Shown one piece after another: positions 7,416 to 16,319 of a stretch of 64,000 nt of DNA. The notes beneath the pieces were generated by a model. It did no database searches and had not been told where the DNA came from. It saw only the letters and a list, made by a program, of their open reading frames with translations. Position numbers and translations under genes: made by a program. Within the stretch, counting starts at the first letter, position 1. The number at the start of each line of letters is the position of its first letter. Origin of the DNA: JAUWKC01 sp035529895 (GTDB lineage Bacteria > Planctomycetota > Phycisphaerae > Sedimentisphaerales > Anaerobacaceae); the NCBI GenBank assembly GCA_035529895.1, contig DATKVV010000058.1, forward strand, positions 12,557 through 76,556. Direction: 5' to 3'.

Positions 7416-8927
7416 ATGGGGGCTGTAATGGAAACACCTTGTGCTAAATCACGTGTGCGGGGCGGAAGGACCAGAATCATTCTATTAGTGGTCCTTGCTT
7501 TTGTTGTCGGTTATGCAGTACGGGGCTTTTTGAGCAAACCGGAGCCTGTCAGGCAGATTGGTAACACGCATCAAGCAGCATCCGAGCAGCAGGCGGGCCA
7601 GCAGTGGTGGACCTGCTCCATGCACCCTCAGATTCGCCAGCCAAAGCCGGGCAAATGCCCGATTTGCTTTATGGATTTGGTCCCTGTTTCTTCGGGCGGC
7701 GCCGACATCGGCGAAAGGGAGATTTCCTTCTCGCCGGCGGCGGTTAAGCTGATGGAGATTGAGACTACGCCGGTTGAGAGGAAGCTGGTCACGGCCGAAA
7801 TCCGAATGGTCGGAAAAATCGATTATGATGAGACACGAGTCAAAAATATCACTGCCTGGGTCCCCGGCAGGATAGACCGGCTCTATGTGGATTTTACCGG
7901 CATCAAAGTCAGCAAGGGGGACCACATGGTTTATCTATACAGCCCGCAGTTGCTGAGCGCTCAGGCGGAACTGCTGCAGGCTGCCAAGGCGGCGGAGAAT
8001 GTGGGGGGCGGTTCGGAGCTTATCAACAAATCGATAATCGCGACGCTCGAAGCAGTCAGAGAGAAGCTGCGGCTGCTCGGATTGACGCAGGAGCAGATTG
8101 CCCAGATTGAGAAAACAGGTAAGCCCGTTGACCACCTGACTATCTACGCCCCGATTGGGGGCATCGTCATACACAAAAACGCCACGGAAGGTATGTACGT
8201 CGAAACGGGTACGCAGATTTATACGATTGCGGACCTGTCACAGCTTTGGGTCAAGCTGGACGCGTACGAGTCGGATATGATGTGGGTCCGGTATGGGCAG
8301 GAAGTCGAATTCGAGACGGAAGCCTTCCCGGGAGAAATCTTCAAAGGCAGAATAAGCTTTATTGACCCTGTATTGGATGCCAAGACCAGAACGGTAAAAC
8401 TGCGGGTAAACGTTGACAACGCCGAGGGTAAACTCAAGCCGGAGATGTTCGTGCGGGCGGTGGTCCGCGCAAAGGTGGCCCAGGCCGGGCAGGTTATGGA
8501 TGCGGCGATGGCGGGAAAGTGGATTTGCCCGATGCACCCCGACATTGTCAAGGATGCTGCGGGTACATGTGATATCTGCGGCATGGACCTGGTGACTACC
8601 GAGTCGCTCGGCTATGTAAAGGTTGATGCCGGACGTGAGGCGCCGCTGGTTATCCCCGCATCGGCCCCTTTGATTACGGGGAAGCGCGCCGTTGTTTACG
8701 TTCAGGCGCCCGGGGCTGAAAAACCGACTTACGAGGGCAGGGAAATAGTGCTCGGTCCCCGGGCGGGCGATTATTACGTCGTGAATTCAGGGCTGGCTGA
8801 AGGCGAAATCATCGTAACGAAAGGAAACTTCAAAATTGATTCGGCCATGCAGATACAGGCCAAGCCAAGTATGATGAATCCTGAGGGCGAGAAGATGCCT
8901 GCCGGTCATGAAGGACATAAAATGTGA
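7416..8927 (+). CDS. cusB: CusB/CzcB-type RND efflux adaptor with two heavy-metal-binding domains
   Basis: The periplasmic adaptor (membrane-fusion protein) of a heavy-metal RND pump. Residues 20-38 form an N-terminal membrane anchor. A heavy-metal-binding domain follows at about 64-90 (WTCSMHPQI ... CPICFMDLVP). The lipoyl/hairpin and beta-barrel regions follow (DETRVKNITAWVPGRI; LWVKLDAYESD). A second copy of the metal-binding domain (WICPMHPDI ... CDICGMDLV) lies at about 368-394, between the barrel and the membrane-proximal domain. This double arrangement is unusual. The cysteines, methionines and histidines point to Cu/Ag or a similar soft metal. Starts are ATG 7416 or ATG 7428. The YHS lipoprotein and pump genes follow. 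Confidence 0.9.
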   Translation: MGAVMETPCAKSRVRGGRTRIILLVVLAFVVGYAVRGFLSKPEPVRQIGNTHQAASEQQAGQQWWTCSMHPQIRQPKPGKCPICFMDLVPVSSGGADIGEREISFSPAAVKLMEIETTPVERKLVTAEIRMVGKIDYDETRVKNITAWVPGRIDRLYVDFTGIKVSKGDHMVYLYSPQLLSAQAELLQAAKAAENVGGGSELINKSIIATLEAVREKLRLLGLTQEQIAQIEKTGKPVDHLTIYAPIGGIVIHKNATEGMYVETGTQIYTIADLSQLWVKLDAYESDMMWVRYGQEVEFETEAFPGEIFKGRISFIDPVLDAKTRTVKLRVNVDNAEGKLKPEMFVRAVVRAKVAQAGQVMDAAMAGKWICPMHPDIVKDAAGTCDICGMDLVTTESLGYVKVDAGREAPLVIPASAPLITGKRAVVYVQAPGAEKPTYEGREIVLGPRAGDYYVVNSGLAEGEIIVTKGNFKIDSAMQIQAKPSMMNPEGEKMPAGHEGHKM

Positions 8928-8965
8928 AAAGCCTGCAAAACAGGAAATAAATGAAAGGGTGCGAA

Positions 8966-9271
8966 ATGACAGACGAAAACAAAAAAAATTGGATGATGGT
9001 TGAAGCGGTTTTTGTGGTGCTTTTGGGATTGATGATATTTGGCGGCTGCAAGAAAAAATCCGAGCCGGCCCCGCCGGCCGAAACCGCCAAACAAGCTGCT
9101 ACTGCAGTAGTCGAGCAGACAACTTGCCCGGTAATGGGCGGGGCCATAAACAAGGACCTGTTCACAGAGTACAAGGGCAAGAAGGTCTATTTCTGCTGTC
9201 CCGCGTGCAAGGGGGAGTTTGAGAAGAATCCCGAAAAGTACGTTGATAAATTGCCTCAGTTTAAGAGCTGA
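8966..9271 (+). CDS. YHS-domain metal-binding lipoprotein
   Basis: A small exported lipoprotein (101 aa). The hydrophobic N-terminus ends in the lipobox-like FGGC, followed by a charged KKK linker and an Ala/Pro-rich spacer. The C-terminal half is a YHS/TRASH-like metal-binding domain: TTCPVMGGAINKDL, then VYFCCPACKGEF. Start ATG 8966 is chosen over ATG 8951 because GAAAGGG sits six bases before it. It lies between adaptor and pump genes, so it probably hands metal to the pump in the periplasm. Confidence 0.8.
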   Translation: MTDENKKNWMMVEAVFVVLLGLMIFGGCKKKSEPAPPAETAKQAATAVVEQTTCPVMGGAINKDLFTEYKGKKVYFCCPACKGEFEKNPEKYVDKLPQFKS

Positions 9272-9299
9272 AAGTTAGACGGATGATGCGAGCGAAGTA

Positions 9300-12200
9300 A
9301 TGGGTGCGCCGAGCAGCCACGGACAATCACTTATCGACAGGGTGATACGGTTCTGCCTCGAAAACAAGCTGGTCGTGTGGCTTTTAGTGATATTCTTCGT
9401 TGTATGGGGCGTTATTGTTGCTCCGTTCGACTGGGACATTCGAGGGCTTGTGCGCAGACCTGTGCCGGTCGATGCCATACCGGATATAGGCGAAAACCAG
9501 CAGATAGTTTTTACCGAATGGCCGGGCAGGTCCCCTCAGGACGTGCAGGACCAGATAACGTATCCGCTGACTGTGTCGCTTCTGGGTATTCCGGACGTAA
9601 AGACAATTCGCAGCCAGTCCATGTTCGGCTTCTCGTCGATATACGTTATTTTTCGGGAGAAGGTTGATTTTGAGGCCGCTCAGAACCGGGTGGTGGCAAA
9701 GCTGAACAGCCTGCCCTCGGGCTTGCTGCCGGAGGGGGTACAGCCCGGACTGGGTCCCTACGCCACCGCCCTGGGACAGGTCTTCTGGTATACCCTTGAA
9801 GGGCGCGACTCAGCCGGTAATCCGACAGGGGGCTGGGACCTCGACGAGCTGCGGACTATCCAGGATTGGTATGTGCGTTTTTCGCTTATGTCGGCCGAGG
9901 GAATCGCGGAGGTCGCTTCGGTGGGGGGGTACACCAAGGAATATCAGATTGACGTCAGCCCCGATGCGATGCGGGCGTACAGGGTCGGGCTTGACGAAGT
10001 ATTCAACGCCGTCAGGATGTCAAACGTTGATGTCGGTGCGAGAACAATTGAGATTAACAAGGCTGAGTATGTGATTCGCGGCCTGGGCTTTATCAAGAAA
10101 ATATCCGATATCGAAACGACGGTCGTCAAGGTAAACGATAATGTCCCTATTCACATAAAGGACATAGCAACAGTCTCATACGGGCCTGCACTGCGGCGTG
10201 GGGCGCTGGACAAAGGCGGGGCCGAAGCGGTGGGGGGCGTGGCGGTAGTCCGCTACGGGTACAATCCTCTTGAGGCCATCAAAAACGTAAAAGAGAAGAT
10301 TGAAGAGATAGCGCCGGGACTTCCCAAAAAGACTCTGGCCGACGGCACTGTATCCCGGGTGACAATCGTGCCCTTCTATGACCGCACGGGGCTGATTTAT
10401 GAAACGCTCGGCACACTAAACAGCGCGCTTGCCGAGGAAATACTGGTTACCATAATCGTGGTTATCGTTATGGTCCTGCACCTTAGAAGCTCAATTCTGA
10501 TTAGCGGGCTGCTTCCTCTGGCGGTGCTGATGTGCTTTATCGCCATGAAGATATTCCACGTAGACGCCAACATCGTGGCGCTGTCAGGCATCGCGATTGC
10601 CATCGGCACCATGGTGGATATGGGGATAATAATTTGTGAAAATATTTTGAGGCGTCTCGACGAGGCAAAGCCCGATGACGACAAGCTGGAGGTCGTTTTC
10701 GGAGCCGCCAGCGAGGTCGGCGGCGCCATTTTGACCGCGGTTTCGACCACGGTCGTCGGTTTTCTGCCGGTCTTTGCCATGACCGGACCGGAGGGAAAGC
10801 TCTTCAAGCCGCTGGCTTTGACGAAGACCTTCGCGTTGGTCGCTTCGATAATAGTTGCTTTAACCATAATTCCGCCTGCCGCTCACATCCTTTTCCCAAG
10901 AAGGGCCGCCCTGAAAAAAACGAAGCGCTACGTATTGGCGGGGTCATTGGTCGTCCTTGCAATCCTCGCGGGCCTCTGGCTCGCCTGGTGGGCAGGCGCC
11001 ATTATCGGCGTCATCGCAGCTTACCATCTCGTTAAAGAGCGGGCGCCCCGGAGGGCTCTGGGATGGCTGCCTTTGCTTGCCAATGTTCTGGCGGTCATAC
11101 TGGTTGGAGTAATCCTTACCCGCCACTGGCTGCCGTTGGGGCCGGCTAAAGGCCTGGTTCGCAACCTTGTATTCGTGGCGCTGCTTATCGGCGGCCTGCT
11201 GCTGTTTTTCAAGATTTTTCAAAGATTTTATACGCAAATCCTGGGCTGGTGTCTGGCTCATAAAGCCCTGTTCTTATGTATTCCTATGGTAGTGATAATC
11301 TTCGGGGCCGTAGTCTGGTTGGGCTTCGGAAAGGTTTTTTCGTTTGTTCCGCGGCCACTGCGGGCCAACCGCGTATGGTGGGCGATTTCTCACACTTTTC
11401 CGGGTCTGGGCAAGGAATTCATGCCTCCTCTGGATGAAGGCTCGTATCTTTATATGCCCACCACCATGCCTCACGCCTCCATCGGCGAGTGTCTGGACGT
11501 GCTGCAGAAGCAGGATATTGCCTTCAGCTCCATCCCCGAGATAGATTCTGTTGTGGGCAAAATAGGGCGCGTGGAAAGCGCTCTGGATCCTGCGCCAATA
11601 TCCATGGTGGAAACGGTTATCAATTATAAGTCGGAATACATTGTGGACAAGAACGGACATCCGGTCCGGTTCGAGCACGACATCAAGACGGGCGAATTCG
11701 TAAGGGACGCGAATGGAAATCTTATCCCTGACGCGCGCGGCCGGCCTTACAGACAGTGGCGGGACCACATAAAAAGCCCCGACGATATCTGGAACGAAAT
11801 TGTGACGGCCGGCCAGATTCCCGGGACCACCAGCGCTCCGAAGCTGCAGCCTATTATGGCCCGGATTGTCATGCTGCAAAGCGGAATGCGTGCGCCGATG
11901 GGCGTGAAAATCAAGGGCCCCAGCCTTGATGCGATTGAGAGAGTGGGACTGGAAATTGAGCGTTTTCTGAAAGAAGTTCCAAGCGTCGAGCCGTCGGCTG
12001 TGATAGCCGACCGTATTGTGGGCAAGCCGTACATTGAGATAGATATAGACCGGCAGGCCATAGCCCGATACGGCATCCACATTCGAGATGTTCAGGACGT
12101 CATTGAAGTCGCAATAGGGGGACGGCGAATCACAACCACGGTTGAGGCACGAGAAAGGTACCCTGTAAGGGTCCGGTACATGCGGGAGCTCAGGGACCAG

Positions 12201-13073
12201 ATTGAAACGCTCGGGAGAATACTGGTTCCTGCAGCCGGCGGGGCACAGATACCCCTTATCCAATTGGCGGAAATCCGGTATGTGCGCGGGCCGCAAATGA
12301 TAAAAAGTGAGGACACGTTTCTTACCGGATACGTGATATTCGACAAGAAACCCGGATATGCGGAAGTGGACGTTGTGGAACATTGCCGGCGGTATCTGGA
12401 GCAAAAAATCGGCAGCGGTGAATTTGAACTGCCCGCAGGAGTCAGTTACGCCTTTGCCGGCAGCTACGAAAATCAGATTCGCGCGCAAAAGACCCTTTCC
12501 CTGGTTATACCCCTTGCATTGTTTATTATCTTCATGATTCTGTACTTCCAGTTTAAGTCTGTCGTGACCAGCCTTCTGGTGTTTTCGGGGATAGTTGTCG
12601 CCTGGGCCGGCGGTTTTTTGTTGATATGGCTTTACGCACAGGATTGGTTCCTCGATTTCAGCGTGTTCGGCCTGGACATGCGCCAGCTCTTCCAGGTGCA
12701 TCCTATTAACTTGAGCGTGGCGATATGGGTTGGTTTTTTGGCTCTGTTCGGCATAGCCTCGGACGACGGCGTTGTAATGTGCACCTATCTGGAGCAGTCG
12801 TTCCGCAAGAGAGAGCCTGATAATATCCCGGATGTGCGGAAGGCCGTTATTGTTGCCGGCAGCCGAAGAATTCGCCCCTGCCTGATGACGACCGCGACGA
12901 CCATTCTGGCCCTGATTCCGGTCCTTACCTCGACCGGACGGGGCTCGGATATTATGGTCCCCATGGCCATACCGTCTTTTGGGGGAATGACGATTGAAAT
13001 ACTTACCATGCTTGTCGTGCCCGTACTTTACTGTGCAATGAAGGAACTAAGACTGAAAACCAAATCCGCGTAA
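9300..13073 (+). CDS. cusA: CusA/CzcA-type heavy-metal RND efflux pump, enlarged
   Basis: The inner-membrane proton-driven pump. The N-terminus (DRVIRFCLENKLVVWLLV) is helix 1, followed by PVDAIPDIGENQQ and the porter domain. The proton-relay helix has GIAIAIGTMVDMGIIICEN. At 1257 residues it is about 200 longer than typical CusA/CzcA. Most of the excess lies near residues 535-645, after the helix ending PPAAHILFP, where extra hydrophobic helices (AGSLVVLAILAGLWLAWW and following) are inserted; a smaller insert near 775-810 lies in the porter domain. Soft-metal specificity is inferred from the neighbours and from methionines in LQSGMRAPMG. No outer-membrane channel gene is adjacent. Confidence 0.92.
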   Translation: MGAPSSHGQSLIDRVIRFCLENKLVVWLLVIFFVVWGVIVAPFDWDIRGLVRRPVPVDAIPDIGENQQIVFTEWPGRSPQDVQDQITYPLTVSLLGIPDVKTIRSQSMFGFSSIYVIFREKVDFEAAQNRVVAKLNSLPSGLLPEGVQPGLGPYATALGQVFWYTLEGRDSAGNPTGGWDLDELRTIQDWYVRFSLMSAEGIAEVASVGGYTKEYQIDVSPDAMRAYRVGLDEVFNAVRMSNVDVGARTIEINKAEYVIRGLGFIKKISDIETTVVKVNDNVPIHIKDIATVSYGPALRRGALDKGGAEAVGGVAVVRYGYNPLEAIKNVKEKIEEIAPGLPKKTLADGTVSRVTIVPFYDRTGLIYETLGTLNSALAEEILVTIIVVIVMVLHLRSSILISGLLPLAVLMCFIAMKIFHVDANIVALSGIAIAIGTMVDMGIIICENILRRLDEAKPDDDKLEVVFGAASEVGGAILTAVSTTVVGFLPVFAMTGPEGKLFKPLALTKTFALVASIIVALTIIPPAAHILFPRRAALKKTKRYVLAGSLVVLAILAGLWLAWWAGAIIGVIAAYHLVKERAPRRALGWLPLLANVLAVILVGVILTRHWLPLGPAKGLVRNLVFVALLIGGLLLFFKIFQRFYTQILGWCLAHKALFLCIPMVVIIFGAVVWLGFGKVFSFVPRPLRANRVWWAISHTFPGLGKEFMPPLDEGSYLYMPTTMPHASIGECLDVLQKQDIAFSSIPEIDSVVGKIGRVESALDPAPISMVETVINYKSEYIVDKNGHPVRFEHDIKTGEFVRDANGNLIPDARGRPYRQWRDHIKSPDDIWNEIVTAGQIPGTTSAPKLQPIMARIVMLQSGMRAPMGVKIKGPSLDAIERVGLEIERFLKEVPSVEPSAVIADRIVGKPYIEIDIDRQAIARYGIHIRDVQDVIEVAIGGRRITTTVEARERYPVRVRYMRELRDQIETLGRILVPAAGGAQIPLIQLAEIRYVRGPQMIKSEDTFLTGYVIFDKKPGYAEVDVVEHCRRYLEQKIGSGEFELPAGVSYAFAGSYENQIRAQKTLSLVIPLALFIIFMILYFQFKSVVTSLLVFSGIVVAWAGGFLLIWLYAQDWFLDFSVFGLDMRQLFQVHPINLSVAIWVGFLALFGIASDDGVVMCTYLEQSFRKREPDNIPDVRKAVIVAGSRRIRPCLMTTATTILALIPVLTSTGRGSDIMVPMAIPSFGGMTIEILTMLVVPVLYCAMKELRLKTKSA

Positions 13074-13090
13074 CCGGACTATGGTTGCAC

Positions 13091-13119
13091 TTGACATCAG
13101 GCGGGAGGGGTAGTAAAGT
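13091..13119 (+). promoter_or_regulatory. Candidate sigma-70 promoter for the Ni-SOD gene
   Basis: TTGACA (13091-13096), a 17-base spacer, and TAAAGT (13114-13119). The -35 is perfect and the -10 matches four of six bases. It would give a leader of about 70 bases before the Ni-SOD start at 13195, separating this operon from the efflux genes. Confidence 0.45.
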
Positions 13120-13194
13120 TATTTCACTGTGTCGTACGCAGGTCAAAAATAAATGGGGTTTTGGGGGCATATCAGTCCGGAAAGGAGAGAAGAA

Positions 13195-13677
13195 ATGGCA
13201 GAACAAGTCACTAAAAAATTCGCGCTTGCGGCGGTCGCGCCGGCGGTGGCGATTCTGGCGACGGTAGTTTATTCACACTGCCAGATTCCGTGCGGGATTT
13301 ACGGCGACCCGGCCCGGTTCGATATGATTGCCGAGAATATCACCACCATCGAGAAATCGATGAAGCTGATTACCGAGCTCTCGGCAAAAGAAAAACCGGA
13401 TATGAACCAGATTGTTCGCTGGGTCCAGAACAAGGAAAAGCACGCCGATGATACAAGCCATATCATCACGTATTACTTTATGGCCCAGCGCATAAAACCT
13501 GTTGACGAGACCGACACTGAAGATTATCAAAAATACGTAAAAAAGCTAACGCTGCTGCATCAGATGCTTGTTTACACTATGAAGGCCAAGCAGACGACCG
13601 ACCTGTCGAATGTCGAAAAGCTCAGGGCCTTACTGGCCGAATTCCGTACCGCCTACTTTGGCGAAAGCGGCCATTGA
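13195..13677 (+). CDS. sodN: Nickel superoxide dismutase, apparently exported
   Basis: Converts superoxide to hydrogen peroxide and oxygen at a nickel site. The nickel hook HCQIPCGIYGDP begins at His28, with Cys29, Cys33 and Tyr36 matching His1, Cys2, Cys6 and Tyr9 of mature NiSOD; the rest is helical as in the family. Before the hook is KK followed by a hydrophobic run (FALAAVAPAVAILATVVYS), which looks like a signal peptide whose removal would expose His28. Classical NiSOD instead has a short propeptide cut by SodX in the cytoplasm. No sodX gene is seen. ATG 13195 is chosen for its AAGGAGAG site. KorA begins 20 bases downstream. Confidence 0.88.
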   Translation: MAEQVTKKFALAAVAPAVAILATVVYSHCQIPCGIYGDPARFDMIAENITTIEKSMKLITELSAKEKPDMNQIVRWVQNKEKHADDTSHIITYYFMAQRIKPVDETDTEDYQKYVKKLTLLHQMLVYTMKAKQTTDLSNVEKLRALLAEFRTAYFGESGH

Positions 13678-13696
13678 TATTGAGTTTGGGGAGACT

Positions 13697-15427
13697 ATGC
13701 TCAGCGATATGTCATCTCGCGGTGAACAGGATATCTCGATTGTTCTGTGCGGTCAGGCCGGGCAGGGGATACAGACCGTCGAGTTTCTTTTAACGAGGCT
13801 GCTAAAGCTTGCCGGCTACCATGTTTTCGCCACGAAGGAATACATGTCCCGTATTCGCGGCGGAGCAAACTCCACGGAAATAAGGATATCCTCCGAGGCG
13901 GTGCGCGCCTTTGTAAATCGCATCGACATTCTTGTGGCCCTCGACAAAGGAGCCGTCCGGCACGTCGAGAAGAGGATTTCGCCCCAGACGGTCATTCTGG
14001 CGGAAAAGGAAATAATCGGCGGTGACTTTGACCAGGGCCGACATAGATTTATCGATGTGCCGTTTGTTAAGATTGCCTCGGAGATTGGCAACAAGGTCTA
14101 CTCAAACGTGGTCGCGGTGGGGACAATCGCCAGCTTTTTCGGGATTGAGCCGGCGGCGGTTGCAGACTTCGTGAAGCTGTTTTTCTCCGCTAAAGCCGGT
14201 GATATCGTACAGAACAATGTCGAGGCCGCCAATGCCGGCTATAAACTCGGCAAGGAACTGGCCGACTCCCTGAAGACCGACTTCGGGCTTCGTCCGCGCC
14301 CAAATGTCAAGAATGAGATTCTTCTGAACGGCGCCGAAGCAGTAGGGCTCGGCGCCATAGCGGGCGGCTGTAATTTCATAGCCGCCTATCCGATGTCACC
14401 GTCGACTCCCGTACTGGTTTTTCTTGCCCGACACGGCAAAGAGTTCGGCATAATAGCCGAGCAGGCCGAAGACGAGATAGCCGCGATGAATATAGCCGTC
14501 GGCGCCTGGTACGCCGGGGCAAGGGCGATGGTCTCAACCTCCGGAGGCGGCTTTGCACTCATGACCGAGGGCCTCAGCCTGGCGGGCATGCTCGAAAGCC
14601 CGATTGTGGTTCACCTTGCCCAAAGGCCCGGGCCCGCGACGGGACTACCCACCAGAACAGAACAGGCCGACCTCGAACTTGCTCTGTACGCAGGCCATGG
14701 CGAATTTCCGCGAATAATATTCGCACCGGGAAAGATTGAGGACGCCTTCTACCTTACCCGGAAGGCGTTTAACCTCGCGGACAAGTATCAGGTCCCGGTC
14801 TTTGTGCTCACCGACCAGTATCTCATAGACTCTTATTACAACATACCTTCGCTCGACCTGTCTGAGGTAAAACTCGAGAAGCACGTAGTTGAAACACAGA
14901 AGTACTACAGGAGGCACGAGCTGACCGAAAGCGGCATATCGCCTCGCGGCATACCGGGGTATGGAGAGGGATTGGTCGCCGTGGACAGCGATGAGCACGA
15001 CGCCGAAGGCCATATTACCGAAGACCTTGACCTCCGTATCCAAATGGTTGATAAGAGGCTGAAAAAAGCGGAGTCGATGGAAGAGGAAACAATCCCGCCC
15101 GAACTGCGAGGGTCGGCCGATTGCAAAACGCTGGTCGTATGCTGGGGCTCCACGTACAATGCTGTAAGCGAGGCAATAGATAACCTGGGAAGGGACGATG
15201 TCGCACTTCTGCATTTCAAACAGGTATATCCTTTACCCAAAGGAACGGCGGATTATCTGAAAAAAGCCGGCAAGACCGTGATTATTGAGAACAACGCGAC
15301 CTGTCAGCTCGGCAAGCTGATAAAACTCAATACAGGAATCGAAATCGAGAACAGGATTCTGAAATATAACGGTCTCGGTTTTTCCGTCGAAGAGGTTGTG
15401 GAAAGACTGAATAGGCTGTTAACTTAG
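13697..15427 (+). CDS. korA: 2-oxoacid:ferredoxin oxidoreductase, fused gamma-alpha subunit (KorA type)
   Basis: Part of an oxygen-sensitive enzyme that oxidises 2-oxoglutarate or a related 2-oxoacid with CoA, reducing ferredoxin. Residues about 10-190 form the gamma domain (CGQAGQGIQTVEFLL, MSRIRGGANSTEI), and from about 205 the alpha domain (GGCNFIAAYPMSPSTPV, AEDEIAAMNIAVGA, STSGGGFALMTEG). The fusion is common in KorA. Start ATG 13697 follows TTGGGGAG; it removes the overlap with the Ni-SOD gene that an upstream TTG/GTG would create. KorB follows 10 bases later. No separate ferredoxin-domain delta subunit is seen. Confidence 0.92.
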   Translation: MLSDMSSRGEQDISIVLCGQAGQGIQTVEFLLTRLLKLAGYHVFATKEYMSRIRGGANSTEIRISSEAVRAFVNRIDILVALDKGAVRHVEKRISPQTVILAEKEIIGGDFDQGRHRFIDVPFVKIASEIGNKVYSNVVAVGTIASFFGIEPAAVADFVKLFFSAKAGDIVQNNVEAANAGYKLGKELADSLKTDFGLRPRPNVKNEILLNGAEAVGLGAIAGGCNFIAAYPMSPSTPVLVFLARHGKEFGIIAEQAEDEIAAMNIAVGAWYAGARAMVSTSGGGFALMTEGLSLAGMLESPIVVHLAQRPGPATGLPTRTEQADLELALYAGHGEFPRIIFAPGKIEDAFYLTRKAFNLADKYQVPVFVLTDQYLIDSYYNIPSLDLSEVKLEKHVVETQKYYRRHELTESGISPRGIPGYGEGLVAVDSDEHDAEGHITEDLDLRIQMVDKRLKKAESMEEETIPPELRGSADCKTLVVCWGSTYNAVSEAIDNLGRDDVALLHFKQVYPLPKGTADYLKKAGKTVIIENNATCQLGKLIKLNTGIEIENRILKYNGLGFSVEEVVERLNRLLT

Positions 15428-15437
15428 AGGTAAGACG

Positions 15438-16307
15438 ATGGATGCCAAGACTTTTGATATGGGTGACATTGACATGGCCTGGTGTCCCGGGTGCGGTAAT
15501 TTCCCCATCCTCAAAGTATTAAAGCAGACCCTTGCGGAGCTGCAAATCGAGCCAACGAGGCTTGTGCTGGTCTCAGGCATCGGTCAGGCGGCGAAGATTC
15601 CGCACTACTTCAAGACCAACGTATTCAACGGACTTCACGGCCGGGCCTTGCCTCCCGCGACCGCAATAAAGGCAGCCAATCCCGGCCTGACCGTAATCGC
15701 CGAAAGCGGCGACGGCGACATGTACGCCGAGGGCGGCAATCACTTTCTGCACACGATTCGAAGAAACCCGGACATCACCAATATCGTTCACAACAACATG
15801 GTTTATGGTCTAACAAAGGGGCAGGCCTCGCCCACGAGTCAGCTTGGCTTTAAGACGCCCGTTCAGGTGTCGGGCGTGTTCCTCGAACCTTTCAATCCGC
15901 TGGCCGTTGCCATTGCTCTCGATGCGGGCTTTGTTGCCAGGGCTTTTGCCGGCGACGCGGAGCAGACCAAAGAAATTCTCAAAAAAGCCATCACCCACAG
16001 AGGCTACGCACTTGTCGATATATTTCAGCCGTGCGTTACGTTTAACAGGGTTAATACTTACCAGTGGTTCAAAGAACACTGCTATTACCTCGAAGAATCA
16101 TACGAGCCTTACGATAGAACCGAGGCCTTCAGAAGGGCGACTGAAAGGAAGAAACTGCCGCTGGGGGTTTTCTACATTAATCCCAATAAGACAACATTCG
16201 AAGAGAACATCGGCATCTACCGCGAAGACGGTCGGCCCTTGTTTCAGCGCGAGCCGGATTTTAACAAATTGCGTAGTCTAATTGAGAGATTTAGAAGTAC
16301 AGGGTAA
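15438..16307 (+). CDS. korB: 2-oxoacid:ferredoxin oxidoreductase beta subunit (KorB type)
   Basis: The thiamine-pyrophosphate subunit partnering the preceding KorA. It begins with MAWCPGCGNFPILK, the conserved cysteine motif, and has the TPP/Mg motif region GDGDMYAEGGNHFLH followed by NNMVYGLTKGQASPTS. Length (289 aa) is normal. The start ATG 15438 has AGAGGTAAG upstream. Conserved features fit 2-oxoglutarate oxidation as well as other 2-oxoacids; substrate assignment is by family resemblance only. Confidence 0.92.
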   Translation: MDAKTFDMGDIDMAWCPGCGNFPILKVLKQTLAELQIEPTRLVLVSGIGQAAKIPHYFKTNVFNGLHGRALPPATAIKAANPGLTVIAESGDGDMYAEGGNHFLHTIRRNPDITNIVHNNMVYGLTKGQASPTSQLGFKTPVQVSGVFLEPFNPLAVAIALDAGFVARAFAGDAEQTKEILKKAITHRGYALVDIFQPCVTFNRVNTYQWFKEHCYYLEESYEPYDRTEAFRRATERKKLPLGVFYINPNKTTFEENIGIYREDGRPLFQREPDFNKLRSLIERFRSTG

Positions 16308-16319
16308 GAGGAGATAAGT

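Noticed and set aside
11274..12701. Long (475-codon) minus-strand frame opposite the RND pump
   Set aside because: Antisense shadow of a G+C-rich gene; His/Arg-rich composition and no family resemblance, while the plus strand is an unmistakable RND pump.
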